Below the pieces are notes generated by a model, which worked only from the letters and a program-made list of their open reading frames with translations, was not told the DNA's origin and made no database searches. Positions 20,885 to 29,405 of a stretch of DNA of 64,000 nt are shown piece after piece (positions within the stretch are counted from its first letter, which is position 1; each line of letters begins with the position of its first letter). The position numbers were made by a program, and so were the translations under genes. This DNA comes from Nostoc commune NIES-4072 (GTDB lineage: Bacteria; Cyanobacteriota; Cyanobacteriia; Cyanobacteriales; Nostocaceae). The DNA lies in the NCBI RefSeq assembly GCF_003113895.1, contig NZ_BDUD01000002.1:372001-436000 (forward strand), in the 5' to 3' direction.

Positions 20885-22507
20885 TCAGTTCATATTCCGA
20901 AACTTAGCAGCACGCAAAGACTGAGTTTTCACTGCAACCACAGGGCTACTAGCCCGTCGTGCGGTTGATGCCCAGGACTGCATCCGCTCGACTGCCGCAG
21001 CGTCCTGAATCGCAAGCGGGGTGATGGTTTGACAACAAGCTTCGAGGTCAGCAAGCGTTACCTGTTGTGGTCTACCCTCATCGAATGCCAGCAAAGCAGC
21101 TTCAGATGCTAGCGTTTCCAATTCAGCACCGGAAAATTTCGCGGTGTTCGCAGCGATCGCTTCGAGGTACTCCGATTCCAGGTGAATGCCAAAGCGTTGC
21201 AGATGAATCCCTAGAATCTGCACACGCTCCGGTTCTGTGGGAAGATCAACAAAGAAATTTTCGTCAAATCTTCCCTTTCTCTTGAGTTCAGACGGTAGTG
21301 CTGAGGGGTCATTGCAAGTTGCCACGACAAACACACCACATTGTGATTCGGACATAAATGTAAGGATATTGCCCAAAATCCTCTGTGAGACTCCACTAGT
21401 GTCACCAGTACCCGAAAGTGCTTTTTCTATCTCGTCCACCCATAAGACACAGGGTGCGATCGCCTCGGCAGTTTTCAAAGCACGTCTGACATTCCCCTCA
21501 GACTCACCTACCAGACTGCCCAAAAGGGACGCAATATCGAGTTGCAGAAGTGGTAGATTGAGTATGCTAGCGATGTTTTTGGCACAGTGAGATTTTCCTG
21601 TTCCGGGTGGGCCAGCCAGCAACACACCTTTTGGTTGGGGTAAGCTAAGACTTCGTGCCTCTTGTGTAAACAGACGGCGGCGACGAGTCAGCCATTCCCG
21701 CAGTAAATCCAAACCGCCGAACGGGATAGTTGCAGGCTTACCCAATTCAATACCCATTTGAGACAACAGCCGAGTTTTATACTCGACGGCTTTGGGGATG
21801 AAATCAGCGCCAACGACGACACCATCATTAGTTAAGTTTTCTTTGACTGTTAACCGAAGGAAGTCGCTAATCTCCTCCAGGGTTAAACCCAGCGCTGCAC
21901 GAGAAAGAGTTTCAAGTTCAGCATTTTCAAGCGTAACAGTAAAAGTCAATTCCTGTTCAATAGCTGACTGTTGTAGGTCATGCAAATAAGAATTGAGATG
22001 AAGTAGTATTTGGTCAATACTAGGTAAAGGAACTTCACAATAAGGAATCAGCCTGACTAGTGATTCGTGTAATTGTATGTTCTGTCCTAACAATACAATG
22101 CGTTTATCTGTGGGTTTTAACCGATGGTATAAATTTTTAACTTTGGATAAAATCTCCCAACTCAATTGAGGTGAATTCTTACCAATGAACGGGTGAATAT
22201 CTCCGAGAATGAAAACTCCATCACCACTAAAATTCGCAATGTAATCAAACACATACAACAATGGGTCAGCGTGTTGTGGTTTTTTATACTCTGCAACTGG
22301 CTTAAATATTAATCCTCCATCTGCTGCGATTAAACATTGCTCCAGGGTTGATACTCCCAAATTCCAGAAGAACACAGGACTTGATAGCTTGTTAGATGCC
22401 TCTGTAGTTAGCCACTGAATAATTGTTGCCTCGTCGGGAGACAACACATCAACAGCAGCAATGGGGATTTGTGAATCGAGTGTAGAAAGCAGATTTGAAA
22501 GTTTCAT
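20885..22507 (-). CDS. Ycf46-like AAA ATPase
   Basis: 540 residues. The N-terminal 200 residues resemble the inactive P-loop-like half of Ycf46 proteins (DEATIIQWLTTEA...GDGVFILGDIHPFI...KRIVLLGQNIQLHESL). The AAA module has Walker A GPPGTGKSHCAKN (about 297), Walker B VLWVDEIEKAL (about 358), and SRH pattern KRKGRFDENFFVDLP, followed by the helical lid. Ycf46 proteins are stress-linked ATPases of unclear substrate in cyanobacteria and algal plastids. The ATG overlaps the stop of the 85-residue gene upstream by 4 bp. The company of DUF2997 and Ycf35/DUF1257 genes is characteristic. Confidence 0.8.
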   Translation of the reverse strand: MKLSNLLSTLDSQIPIAAVDVLSPDEATIIQWLTTEASNKLSSPVFFWNLGVSTLEQCLIAADGGLIFKPVAEYKKPQHADPLLYVFDYIANFSGDGVFILGDIHPFIGKNSPQLSWEILSKVKNLYHRLKPTDKRIVLLGQNIQLHESLVRLIPYCEVPLPSIDQILLHLNSYLHDLQQSAIEQELTFTVTLENAELETLSRAALGLTLEEISDFLRLTVKENLTNDGVVVGADFIPKAVEYKTRLLSQMGIELGKPATIPFGGLDLLREWLTRRRRLFTQEARSLSLPQPKGVLLAGPPGTGKSHCAKNIASILNLPLLQLDIASLLGSLVGESEGNVRRALKTAEAIAPCVLWVDEIEKALSGTGDTSGVSQRILGNILTFMSESQCGVFVVATCNDPSALPSELKRKGRFDENFFVDLPTEPERVQILGIHLQRFGIHLESEYLEAIAANTAKFSGAELETLASEAALLAFDEGRPQQVTLADLEACCQTITPLAIQDAAAVERMQSWASTARRASSPVVAVKTQSLRAAKFRNMN

Positions 22508-22761
22508 TGTTTTTCAACTTTATAAGGAACTGGTGATAATTCGTCATGTGTGTTTACGACTTTTACGATCACCTCATAAGCTTCGGCATCGCCGTCAAAA
22601 ACCTCAGCCATACCATTGCGCTCTGATTGAGCAACGGCAGAAATTAAAGCATTCAATAGCACACACAACCCTTCAGTATTCACTTTGATGATCGCAGGTT
22701 GGTGTGTTTTCTGTTGTGCGTAAATATGAACAAATGGGTATTCTTTAGCTAATTCGTTCAT
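22504..22761 (-). CDS. Small protein of unknown function in the ycf46-like operon
   Basis: 85 residues, soluble, alpha/beta (FVHIYAQQKTHQPAIIKVNTEGLCVLLNALISAVAQ; EAYEVIVKVVNTH). I do not recognise the family. Its stop overlaps the ATPase start (4 bp), which argues for coupled translation and a functional link with the ATPase. Confidence 0.65.
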   Translation of the reverse strand: MNELAKEYPFVHIYAQQKTHQPAIIKVNTEGLCVLLNALISAVAQSERNGMAEVFDGDAEAYEVIVKVVNTHDELSPVPYKVEKQ

Positions 22762-22802
22762 GATTGTTTTTAAGGGGGAACTTGTGGATTCCCCCGTGTT
22801 GA

Positions 22803-23009
22803 TTACTGACGCAAACGTGTCTGGTTACTGTTCGTAGTCCGAAGTTGTGGTGCTGATTCGTCTTTATAAGTGCGATCGCCTTCGACAACTCCCAATGCTT
22901 CCTCAAACGGCTGTGTCGCTGACAAGCAACTCAAACCCTCAAAGCCTTCTGCCTCAACTCGTACTTCGCCTGTAGCTGAATCAAAATGAATCAAAACTGA
23001 ACGTTCCAT
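22803..23009 (-). CDS. DUF2997-like small protein
   Basis: 68 residues. The core pattern VLIHFDSATGEVRVEAEGFEGLSCLSATQPFEEALG matches the DUF2997 layout (beta strands from an IxxDxxGxVxxEVEGxxGxxC motif, then a helix ending EEALG). Function unknown. Members commonly sit beside DUF1257 and AAA genes, as here, one base after the DUF1257 stop. Confidence 0.75.
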   Translation of the reverse strand: MERSVLIHFDSATGEVRVEAEGFEGLSCLSATQPFEEALGVVEGDRTYKDESAPQLRTTNSNQTRLRQ

Positions 23010-23010
23010 A

Positions 23011-23460
23011 CTATCTCCTTACATATTGTTGTACTTCTTGATGTCCGGCAAAAGTCAGCCGTAAAGTTTGTACAGTACCGTCAGTGGATTCTGCGATCGC
23101 ACATTCACCAAACTGCTCTTGTAATTCGGCGGCTTTAGCACGAACCATTCGTTGTCCATAAGCCAGCATTAGTTTATTGCTGAAAAAGTCTTTGCCCAGC
23201 TTCGGAACTGTTTCATAGCCGTCGTGTATTACGTCGTACACGCCGCTTGACTGATTCCATTTGAACCCGATGTCTGCACGGGCTTTTATGGTGCGACCAG
23301 ACACAATGATTTCAGCGCTTTTTCCTTGAGAGCCACCGTAGTATCCTTTTAGTGGCTGTGCTGTTTCGTAAACTTGCGGATTCAGTTTCAAATCTTGTAA
23401 AGCTTGTACTAGACATTCGCGGTTAGTAAGCTTGGTTTTAACGGTTGAGAAGTGTGACAT
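23011..23460 (-). CDS. Ycf35/DUF1257-family protein
   Basis: About 149 residues from the ATG at 23460 (MSHFSTVKTKLTNRECLVQAL), the conserved start of the family; a longer reading from 23550 adds 30 poorly convincing residues. The body has GYYGGSQGKSAEIIV and a C-terminal basic segment. Ycf35-type proteins occur in cyanobacteria, algal plastids and some cyanophages with unknown function, often beside DUF2997. The order Ycf35-DUF2997-small protein-Ycf46 in one transcript suggests a single cellular job. Confidence 0.8.
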   Translation of the reverse strand: MSHFSTVKTKLTNRECLVQALQDLKLNPQVYETAQPLKGYYGGSQGKSAEIIVSGRTIKARADIGFKWNQSSGVYDVIHDGYETVPKLGKDFFSNKLMLAYGQRMVRAKAAELQEQFGECAIAESTDGTVQTLRLTFAGHQEVQQYVRR

Positions 23461-23572
23461 GAGAATTTTGCTCTTAATAGTAGAAGTGCGGTATTCTTTT
23501 TGAGGTGTATATGCATTTCCGTTTAAGGTGCTAGTCTTGAGCGAATGCACCCTCGCCCAAGACTGTTTTTTT

Positions 23573-23737
23573 GAAGAAGGGAAAAGGGAAAGGGGAAAAG
23601 GGGAAAGGGGGAAAGGTATAAAAGCTTGTGACTAAATTTGTGACTAAATGGGGTAACACTTCGATAATGCTATAAACGGGAGCATTATCATAAATCCCTT
23701 TTCCCTTTCCCCTTTAACCTTTTCCCCTCTTTTTTAC
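23573..23737. repeat. Second purine/pyrimidine inverted tract
   Basis: Purine arm GGGAAAAGGGAAAGGGGAAAAGG-like (23573-23616) and pyrimidine arm CCCTTTTCCCTTTCCCC-like (23697-23737) bracket about 80 bp that also contain a short repeat GTGACTAAAT(T/G). It fills the gap between the helical protein and the Ycf35 gene and reaches the last codons of the former. Confidence 0.6.
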
Positions 23738-24807
23738 CTGAACTTAAACGACATCACGGTAGCTTTCGATAAGCCCACGTCGTCAGTCGCAAGTGATTGT
23801 AGATTGCGTTGTTCATCTAACAACTTGGCGCGAATCTCTTGCATCTTTTGCTGTAATTGACTGCGCGTATCAGAACCAAGATTCTTCGACTCAATCGCTG
23901 GGTCGGTGACAATCGAATCTAAGTGCGCCATCATCTGTTCTAAACTGCTGCCAGCTTCAGGTGAGGCATTTGCCAGTAACACCCGCACTTTCATCAGGTG
24001 TTTTTCCATCTTTTTTTTGAACTGTACTGGCTTACGTCCTGGCTCCCAGTCGCTCAATTCTTCAAGGAGTTGCGCGGCGAGTTGTTCACCGCCAGCTAAA
24101 GCAGATTCCCGTAGCTTTTGCTCTAGATTTTGGTCATACTGTTGAATGAACTTGGTAATCTGGTCTAGACACTCGGCTTGTTGCTGATTGAGTTGTTCGG
24201 ACAAAGCAGGTATAATCACCGGACGACCAATAACAACTTGCAAATAGTCTTCAAGGTCGGTCAGAGTCGGAAATGCTCTTAACAAATTAGCTTTTACAGA
24301 TTCTTGCTTATCGTGTGCTAATTCCCAGGTGTTAAGTGAGAGGAACTGGTCAATGCGTTCTTGATAATCTACAAGTCCCGCTTCGTAATCAGCTTTTAAT
24401 TGATTGCGTAAACCAGGGGCAATGTTGTCTCTAATATTGATTAGCTGATTCCATACCAGGGGAGCTAAATCAATCGGACAAATCCAATCACCAGTATCAG
24501 CAGACATCCATTCTTGAACTGAAGCAATCTCTTGCCTTAATTGGGTAGCAGCTTCATCCAATTTCTTAAATACCTTGATACCCCGCAAACCAACTTCGGA
24601 ATTAGTAACTTTAACAAGGTCTGATTCAATTTCAGAAACTTCAGCTTGTAGTACATCCGCCCATTTAGGTGCGGCAGACTTTGTACTTTTCTTTAGTTGA
24701 ATACGAAAGCGAATGCGAGTTTTATTTAACTGTGAGAAATTGTGGCGCTCGACTACTGCATTAGTTAGAAAATTTGTAGCGATAGTGTTGTCGATTGCTT
24801 GTACCAT
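23734..24807 (-). CDS. Long helical/coiled-coil protein in the ycf46-like cluster
   Basis: 357 residues, overwhelmingly helical, with heptad-like stretches (KVFKKLDEAATQLRQEIASVQEW; EQLNQQQAECLDQITKFIQQYDQNLEQKL; QLQQKMQEIRAKLLDEQRNLQSL). No signal or membrane segment. Its plan recalls helical partner proteins (for example DUF3150-type) encoded beside AAA ATPases on plasmids and phages, but I cannot assign it with confidence. It is the most upstream gene of the Ycf35-DUF2997-AAA-WGR run. Confidence 0.65.
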   Translation of the reverse strand: MVQAIDNTIATNFLTNAVVERHNFSQLNKTRIRFRIQLKKSTKSAAPKWADVLQAEVSEIESDLVKVTNSEVGLRGIKVFKKLDEAATQLRQEIASVQEWMSADTGDWICPIDLAPLVWNQLINIRDNIAPGLRNQLKADYEAGLVDYQERIDQFLSLNTWELAHDKQESVKANLLRAFPTLTDLEDYLQVVIGRPVIIPALSEQLNQQQAECLDQITKFIQQYDQNLEQKLRESALAGGEQLAAQLLEELSDWEPGRKPVQFKKKMEKHLMKVRVLLANASPEAGSSLEQMMAHLDSIVTDPAIESKNLGSDTRSQLQQKMQEIRAKLLDEQRNLQSLATDDVGLSKATVMSFKFR

Positions 24808-24885
24808 GATTATTTACCTCAATCATTATTTTCACTCTCGATTAAGCGAAGCTTTTCTTAGACTTAAATATCTTTGTTGACAAGG

Positions 24886-25083
24886 CTAGAAAAGCGGTAA
24901 CTGATATGCCTTGGGCAAATGCTGATAAATATCTAAATCGTGAGCTTTATACTCCCGCACGTAATTATTCCAATTCCATTTGACTGTAATTTTGTTGCCA
25001 TTAACAGCGATGATTTTGCCCCAATACTCATCTGCTTTAGATGGAATTACAATCAATATATCTTCAACAGCAAAATTAGACAT
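24886..25083 (-). CDS. Small SH3/KOW-like protein
   Basis: 65 residues with a small-barrel pattern: DILIVIPSKADEYWGKIIAVNGNKITVKWNWNN then a short tail ending LPLF. Such barrels bind nucleic acid or protein. Function not recognised. It precedes the helical protein on the same strand by about 80 bp. Confidence 0.55.
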   Translation of the reverse strand: MSNFAVEDILIVIPSKADEYWGKIIAVNGNKITVKWNWNNYVREYKAHDLDIYQHLPKAYQLPLF

Positions 25084-25298
25084 GACTGCAATATTCTTTG
25101 TAATTAGAGCTAGACCATAAGCCTATAAGTTCCTATGTCTCAAACCAGACAAGGTTGTTCTTTTATGATTGCAATCTCTAGTCTGTGGCTATTTCTCAAT
25201 TTGGGGATATCTGGAATAGCTCTATAGATTACTTTTGTAGAGCTTTTTTGTAACCTAATGTGTCTTTTTATGACTGGTGGTTTATGTATTGACATAAC

Positions 25299-25592
25299 TC
25301 AAAATAGTTGAAGTTGCTGTGAATTATCCTGTACCACAGGCTTTTGATAAACCATGCCTTCGACTTCATAACACCGAGTCATAAGTTTGTTTCGATTTAG
25401 CCGAAAGCTGGCTTTTTTCTTTTGATTTGGCAGAGGTAGAAACAGATACTGTGGATGTTGGATAGTACCTGCATCGCCTAAGTATCGACAATGTGTACCA
25501 TTAATTTGGTAAACTTTTGATGAGCTTAACAGTGTCGCGTTATACACTTTGATCAAATTTGTTTCCATCTTAGTAGCAGTGAAGTGTGCCAT
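25299..25592 (-). CDS. Small protein of unknown function
   Basis: 97 residues, basic, mixed beta; ends in QQLQLF, similar in style to the LPLF end of the gene at 24886. No family recognised. Flanked by AT-rich gaps of about 215 and 140 bp in which no other gene was seen. Confidence 0.5.
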   Translation of the reverse strand: MAHFTATKMETNLIKVYNATLLSSSKVYQINGTHCRYLGDAGTIQHPQYLFLPLPNQKKKASFRLNRNKLMTRCYEVEGMVYQKPVVQDNSQQLQLF

Positions 25593-25730
25593 AATTTGTT
25601 GTGGAATCGATTTTTATCTACAGTCAGACTGATTAAATCTGACTGTAGAGTTTTTCATGCATAATCTGATTCTTATTTCGTCAACATTTTCGTTACCTCT
25701 GCGTTAATTATTGATTGACAGTGACAAATA

Positions 25731-26003
25731 TTACAGATAGAAATGCTCGAAAATCTGATTGAGTTTTTCCTTTGATTCATCAGGCAGAGCATTAAAATCA
25801 AACTCGTCTGATTCCCAAACCTCATCCAGACTTGTAGACTCATCGATAATGTTTGCAATCAAACAAGATTCATTGTCATAGTTCCAACCATTTGCTAGAA
25901 GCCACGGCAGAACTCCCTCAGATTGCAATAGTTTATCAATGTCGAAAGAGTCAGAAAACTGCTGTAAGTTTTCGATACTAGGGTGAACGATTATTGTTGT
26001 CAT
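25731..26003 (-). CDS. Small acidic protein of unknown function
   Basis: 90 residues, strongly acidic (DESTSLDEVWESDEFDFNALPDESKEKL), no signal peptide. The acidic nature could suit a DNA-mimic or a protein-binding partner, but that is speculation. ATG start close to the third purine/pyrimidine tract. Confidence 0.5.
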   Translation of the reverse strand: MTTIIVHPSIENLQQFSDSFDIDKLLQSEGVLPWLLANGWNYDNESCLIANIIDESTSLDEVWESDEFDFNALPDESKEKLNQIFEHFYL

Positions 26004-26033
26004 TTCTTGTTATTGGCGGACTAGTAGACAGCA

Positions 26034-26145
26034 AAAAGAGGGGGAAAGGTTAAAGGGAAAAGGGAAAGGGATTCATGAATTAAATCATCCTTAGAAAAGC
26101 AAGGTTTTTACCTTTACCCCTTTACCTTTTCCCCTTCCCCTTCTT
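26034..26145. repeat. Third purine/pyrimidine inverted tract
   Basis: Purine arm GAGGGGGAAAGG...GGGAAAAGGGAAAGGG (26034-26070) and pyrimidine arm TACCCCTTTACCTTTTCCCC-like (26112-26145), between the genes at 25731-26003 and 26211-26768. Same build as those at 20.8 and 23.6 kb. Confidence 0.6.
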
Positions 26146-26210
26146 TATTAGCTGTAGACAAAGCTTGAGTAACTTATAACTACAGTCTCTCAAGCCCTGT
26201 TTACAACTCG

Positions 26211-26768
26211 CTAAAACACCATCTCCGCCGCAGCTTTTGTTACAGCAATTGCCTGTTTGCTGATCTCACGCCAGTCGCTTTGCTCGTTGTAGGATGCCAT
26301 GACTAATTCCGACTCTACCCATACCCGACAGAACAACACGTTTTCATCTGTCGTTCCCGGAGTAGGCTGTAGTGTGATGGGAGAATACAATTGTTCTGGG
26401 GTCAAAGTTGCGATCGCTGCAAGTATACTTTTGGTAAAGTGAGTATCATGACCAGATTCGAGGATGTACGTTCTGTCTGCCTGAATTGTAGCTAACAGTT
26501 TATACACTTCTTTACTTCTGCGCTCACACTTTTCAAATTTCAGTTCTCGCAAATATCCAGTCAAGGCAGTGGAAGCGATCGCAGTTACCTCATTATTACT
26601 GAGGGTATACCACAGTGAACCATTGTGACGATTGCAGTAGATTTTGCAACTGCCAGCTTCAGAGTGTAATCCCAGTTTTGGCTTATTGATTGCTGCAACT
26701 AACTGCTTGAGCAGTTCCTCTTGGCGCATCAAAGCAGCAAGTATTTCGGCATTTTCTTGAGGGTTCAT
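26211..26768 (-). CDS. Protein of unknown function
   Basis: 185 residues; N-terminal helix with LLKQLVAAINKPK, then a beta-rich part (GSCKIYCNRHNGSLWYTLSNNEVTAIAS) and helices. No family recognised and no signal peptide. Same strand and style as its neighbours, suggesting a plasmid-type gene block. Confidence 0.55.
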   Translation of the reverse strand: MNPQENAEILAALMRQEELLKQLVAAINKPKLGLHSEAGSCKIYCNRHNGSLWYTLSNNEVTAIASTALTGYLRELKFEKCERRSKEVYKLLATIQADRTYILESGHDTHFTKSILAAIATLTPEQLYSPITLQPTPGTTDENVLFCRVWVESELVMASYNEQSDWREISKQAIAVTKAAAEMVF

Positions 26769-26874
26769 TGTTCAATACCAATACATTTCACTTTCGCATT
26801 GGCGCAGCCTGTATTTGACTTCTCGAAACCAGCAGCGCGACCGATGAAGATTTCGGTCACGCCTGCTGATTTTC

Positions 26875-27522
26875 TTACGCCGCCATTCCCTCTATCCATG
26901 CCAAATCTTCGTCTGTGAACCCGCCGCAATCAAGTGGCTCATTTGAGGACGACTCGTACTCTAAGAGCATCAGCCATTCGGAGGCTGTTAATTTATCGAA
27001 CGGCTTATCCAGCAGTTCCTCACAAGATGGTTGCATCGGTTCTACCATCGACAATACCCACACCGCATCAAAGGCAGAATCACACGGAACTTTCTGCTGA
27101 TGCACTGAAGTTGCCTGAATAACCCACCACTTGCCCTCTGTGCAGCCGATAGAACCGAGTTTCTGTTCATCCTTATAAATGCCGTCATCTAACAACTCAA
27201 ATCCGAATTGCTCACATTGGGCGGCAATTTCGCACATAACTTCGTTCCCGGTTGTAGCTCTTGGTGCTTCTTGCTGTACTGGCAGAGTCCCTCGCTTATA
27301 CTGCCAGCAGATGTAGCGATGGCAAAGCATTAGGGTAGCAGCACGATGGACTTCCGCATCGTTCACCACTACTACCCAAGGTTGTGTTAAATCATCATCA
27401 TGAGTAATAGTGGCTATCAGCTGCTTACCAGCGTAATATTCGTGGTCGTAGAAGCTGATTTCGATTACTCTCAATTCTTCAACTTTGACGCAAGGGGTTA
27501 CAGTTGTTGCAACTTGTGGCAT
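26875..27522 (-). CDS. Protein of unknown function
   Basis: 215 residues. The N-terminal half is beta-rich (EELRVIEISFYDHEYYAGKQLIATITHDDDLTQPWVVVVNDAEVHRAAT); the C-terminal half is acidic (LDCGGFTDEDLAWIEG). No family recognised. A HIP1-pair hairpin lies just upstream (27548-27584). Confidence 0.55.
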   Translation of the reverse strand: MPQVATTVTPCVKVEELRVIEISFYDHEYYAGKQLIATITHDDDLTQPWVVVVNDAEVHRAATLMLCHRYICWQYKRGTLPVQQEAPRATTGNEVMCEIAAQCEQFGFELLDDGIYKDEQKLGSIGCTEGKWWVIQATSVHQQKVPCDSAFDAVWVLSMVEPMQPSCEELLDKPFDKLTASEWLMLLEYESSSNEPLDCGGFTDEDLAWIEGMAA

Positions 27523-27547
27523 AATTTTAAAATTCCTTTTGGATTAT

Positions 27548-27584
27548 AGGCGATCGCGTAGTTTTCCAGACAGAGCGATCGCCT
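27548..27584. repeat. Hairpin made of two HIP1 sites
   Basis: AGGCGATCGC at 27548-27557 pairs with GCGATCGCCT at 27575-27584 (17-nt loop), with TTTT after it on the plus strand. It lies between two minus-strand genes and may reduce read-through. Confidence 0.45.
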
Positions 27585-27628
27585 TTTGATTTGTGTACTA
27601 ATTGATGTTGTGGCTTGCCACAACACTC

Positions 27629-27847
27629 TCACTCTCTTATTGGCGAAGCCTCCCTTAAGAAAGAAACTTGCTCAGATGGAGGTTGCAGTAATTCCCAAAT
27701 ATCGGGATTATTTTCTGACGTGATTTCGATTATTGCTGGCGTTTTAAGTGCCGCCTTATTTTCTGCTTTGATTTGCTCTATTCTCAAAGCGTTATCATCC
27801 AGAAGTGATTTGCCCCAGTCGTTGGGATTTGTGTACTGAAGTGTCAT
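27629..27847 (-). CDS. Small protein of unknown function
   Basis: 72 residues (MTLQYTNPNDWGKSLLDDNAL...), soluble, helical centre followed by a Pro-rich part. Not recognised. The ATG at 27847 is the only sensible start. Confidence 0.45.
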   Translation of the reverse strand: MTLQYTNPNDWGKSLLDDNALRIEQIKAENKAALKTPAIIEITSENNPDIWELLQPPSEQVSFLREASPIRE

Positions 27848-28009
27848 TTAGCTGAGTCCTTTTTTATAAATCGTTTTGCGTATCAAGAGGCATTCTCTGT
27901 GTGGGTTGTAGTTTACCGCAACGCTCTCACAAGTCTTTGGCGTAGCCTCCTGCCTTATTGCTCGGCTTCAAACCCAGTCGTCCTCATAACCAAAGTATTA
28001 TTTGAGTGC

Positions 28010-28040
28010 AAAAAAGCGCAATGCTTGTGACATCGCGCTT
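28010..28040 (-). terminator. Rho-independent terminator of the 28.1-28.5 kb gene pair
   Basis: Read on the minus strand: a 10-bp stem with one mismatch (28040-28031 with 28023-28014) followed by a run of six T (28015-28010). It lies 35 bp after the stop of the gene at 28076-28273. Confidence 0.7.
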
Positions 28041-28075
28041 TACTAGAATGTAAAGAAAGGTTAGGTTAGGAGGTT

Positions 28076-28273
28076 TTAAACTTGTCCTTGTCGTCTGAGC
28101 AGTTCGCCGATTAAAACTTGACAACGCCTGCTAGTTTCATGGGCAAGCTTCATCATTTGATGACCTTGTTTCCTGTCGCCTTGTTCAGTAAGCTCAACGC
28201 CTTGACGACTATAGTTCGTCATCTCCCGCCCTAACTCCTTAATTCGAGCTTTCAACTGTTCGTCTGTTTTCAC
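28076..28273 (-). CDS. Small coiled-coil protein
   Basis: 65 residues, one amphipathic helix hairpin (EQLKARIKELGREMTNYSRQG...; HQMMKLAHETSRRCQVLIGELLRRQG). Basic. Its ATG overlaps the stop of the 77-residue gene upstream by 4 bp; both share the terminator at 28010-28040. Function unknown; the basic helices could bind nucleic acid. Confidence 0.55.
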   Translation of the reverse strand: MKTDEQLKARIKELGREMTNYSRQGVELTEQGDRKQGHQMMKLAHETSRRCQVLIGELLRRQGQV

Positions 28274-28503
28274 TGCTCCTCCAGTTCCGAAATTAAGATG
28301 TCTAGATTTTCTGCTTCTACATAAAGTTTATCGGCTGCACTCTCCAGTAAACTAGCATCAGAAAAATCTTCGTTGTCTAATGCTGCTTGGGCTGCTACGT
28401 ACAACTGATCAACTAAATTTTGTAGTTGTTGATATGTACGTCTCAATACTGACAACGTGGTTGATTTCATATCCTCCTGTTCATTTCTTGGGTTGACCAG
28501 CAC
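28270..28503 (-). CDS. Small acidic coiled-coil protein
   Basis: 77 residues, helical and acidic in the second half (ALDNEDFSDASLLESAADKLYVEAENLDILISELEEQ). Partner of the overlapping basic helical protein downstream; an acidic/basic pair of overlapping small genes could form a complex, which is inference. Confidence 0.55.
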   Translation of the reverse strand: MLVNPRNEQEDMKSTTLSVLRRTYQQLQNLVDQLYVAAQAALDNEDFSDASLLESAADKLYVEAENLDILISELEEQ

Positions 28504-29031
28504 ATAGCTGTAGAGAAGATGCTAGTTACCGCATCCTAATTACAATCGTTTGCTGTGAAATGGCGATCGCACTCTTAGGGTAGGGCAATGCCAGAGCAAT
28601 CGCATACGCTTGTACACGATTGCTGACGGGGCAATGTCAGAGGTGCGATCGCTTTGATTCTGAAAAGATTGAAGTTTTTTGCAACCAGTTTTTTTAGACT
28701 TAGTTAGGTCATCAGGATCATCCCAGATGGCTTGAGCTTTTACAAGTTTACTTCCGGCCACTCCGGGTTAGCTCCGGCTACTTTTCCCGGCGGCACTTCA
28801 GTTTTGGTTAGCTGAAAAATGTCTCTGTACTGTGTTTAAACTCGGAACTTTAACTCGATTTGGTTTAACTTTGCGAACCCTTCGCGTTACGGGTGCAGGT
28901 GGTTCGCTTTCCTTGCCCTTATATTTATATTATATGATATTATCACTACATTATCAATATCTGGTTCATGAAATTGTCATTACAAGCAGTCATTGATAAG
29001 CTAGAATCAATAGTCTAGGAATTAAACAAAT
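28504..29031. promoter_or_regulatory. Intergenic region with HIP1 sites and a possible operator
   Basis: No convincing gene; a 73-residue minus-strand reading looks like chance. Several HIP1 sites lie at 28563-28655. Near 28933-28961, upstream of the ribbon-helix-helix-like gene, TGATATTATCACTA resembles half-sites of the palindrome at 29406-29424. Confidence 0.4.
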
Positions 29032-29286
29032 ATGACTAAAGGAACAAAAGCCTCTTCGGATCGTGTTTTCATTCAAATTCAAGTTGATCAAGAGAGGAAA
29101 ACAAAATTTGCAAATAAAGTCCGCAGCCAAGGGAAAACAATCACGGATATCCTAATTTCGTGGATTGATGATTACATTGATGAATCTGAGAAGATAGATG
29201 TAACAGACCTAAAAAAGCGAATAGAGGCTTTAGAACGCAAATCATATCAGCAAGACTCTGTAATCATGGGGGAATTGTCCGCCTGA
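29032..29286 (+). CDS. Small ribbon-helix-helix-like regulator with coiled coil, probably frameshifted
   Basis: 84 residues: strand RVFIQIQVDQERKTKFANKVRSQGKTITDILISWIDDYI fits a ribbon-helix-helix DNA-binding domain (strand, helix, G-K-T turn, helix), then a coiled coil (LKKRIEALERK). The frame ends at TGA 29284-29286, but +1 after the GGGGG run at about 29269 the coiled coil continues (LREENDSLRQKHSQLMDLL...) to a TAA directly at the terminator. So the protein was probably about 115 residues. Plasmid-borne proteins of this plan act as repressors or partition/copy-control factors. Confidence 0.6.
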   Translation: MTKGTKASSDRVFIQIQVDQERKTKFANKVRSQGKTITDILISWIDDYIDESEKIDVTDLKKRIEALERKSYQQDSVIMGELSA

Positions 29287-29348
29287 GAGAAGAAAATGAT
29301 TCTCTCAGGCAAAAACATTCACAATTGATGGATCTTCTTAAACCGGAC

Positions 29349-29379
29349 AAGCCCGCTAGCGAATAAGCGGGCTTTGTTT
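29349..29379 (+). terminator. Rho-independent terminator
   Basis: AAGCCCGCT at 29349-29357 pairs with AGCGGGCTT at 29366-29374 (9 bp, 8-nt loop), followed by TGTTTTTGTT. It ends the ribbon-helix-helix-like gene. Confidence 0.85.
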
Positions 29380-29405
29380 TTGTTATAAGCACCTACAGTG
29401 ATAAA

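Noticed and set aside
28540..28761. Minus-strand ORF of 73 codons
   Set aside because: Composition looks random and it covers HIP1-rich intergenic DNA; no neighbour coupling.
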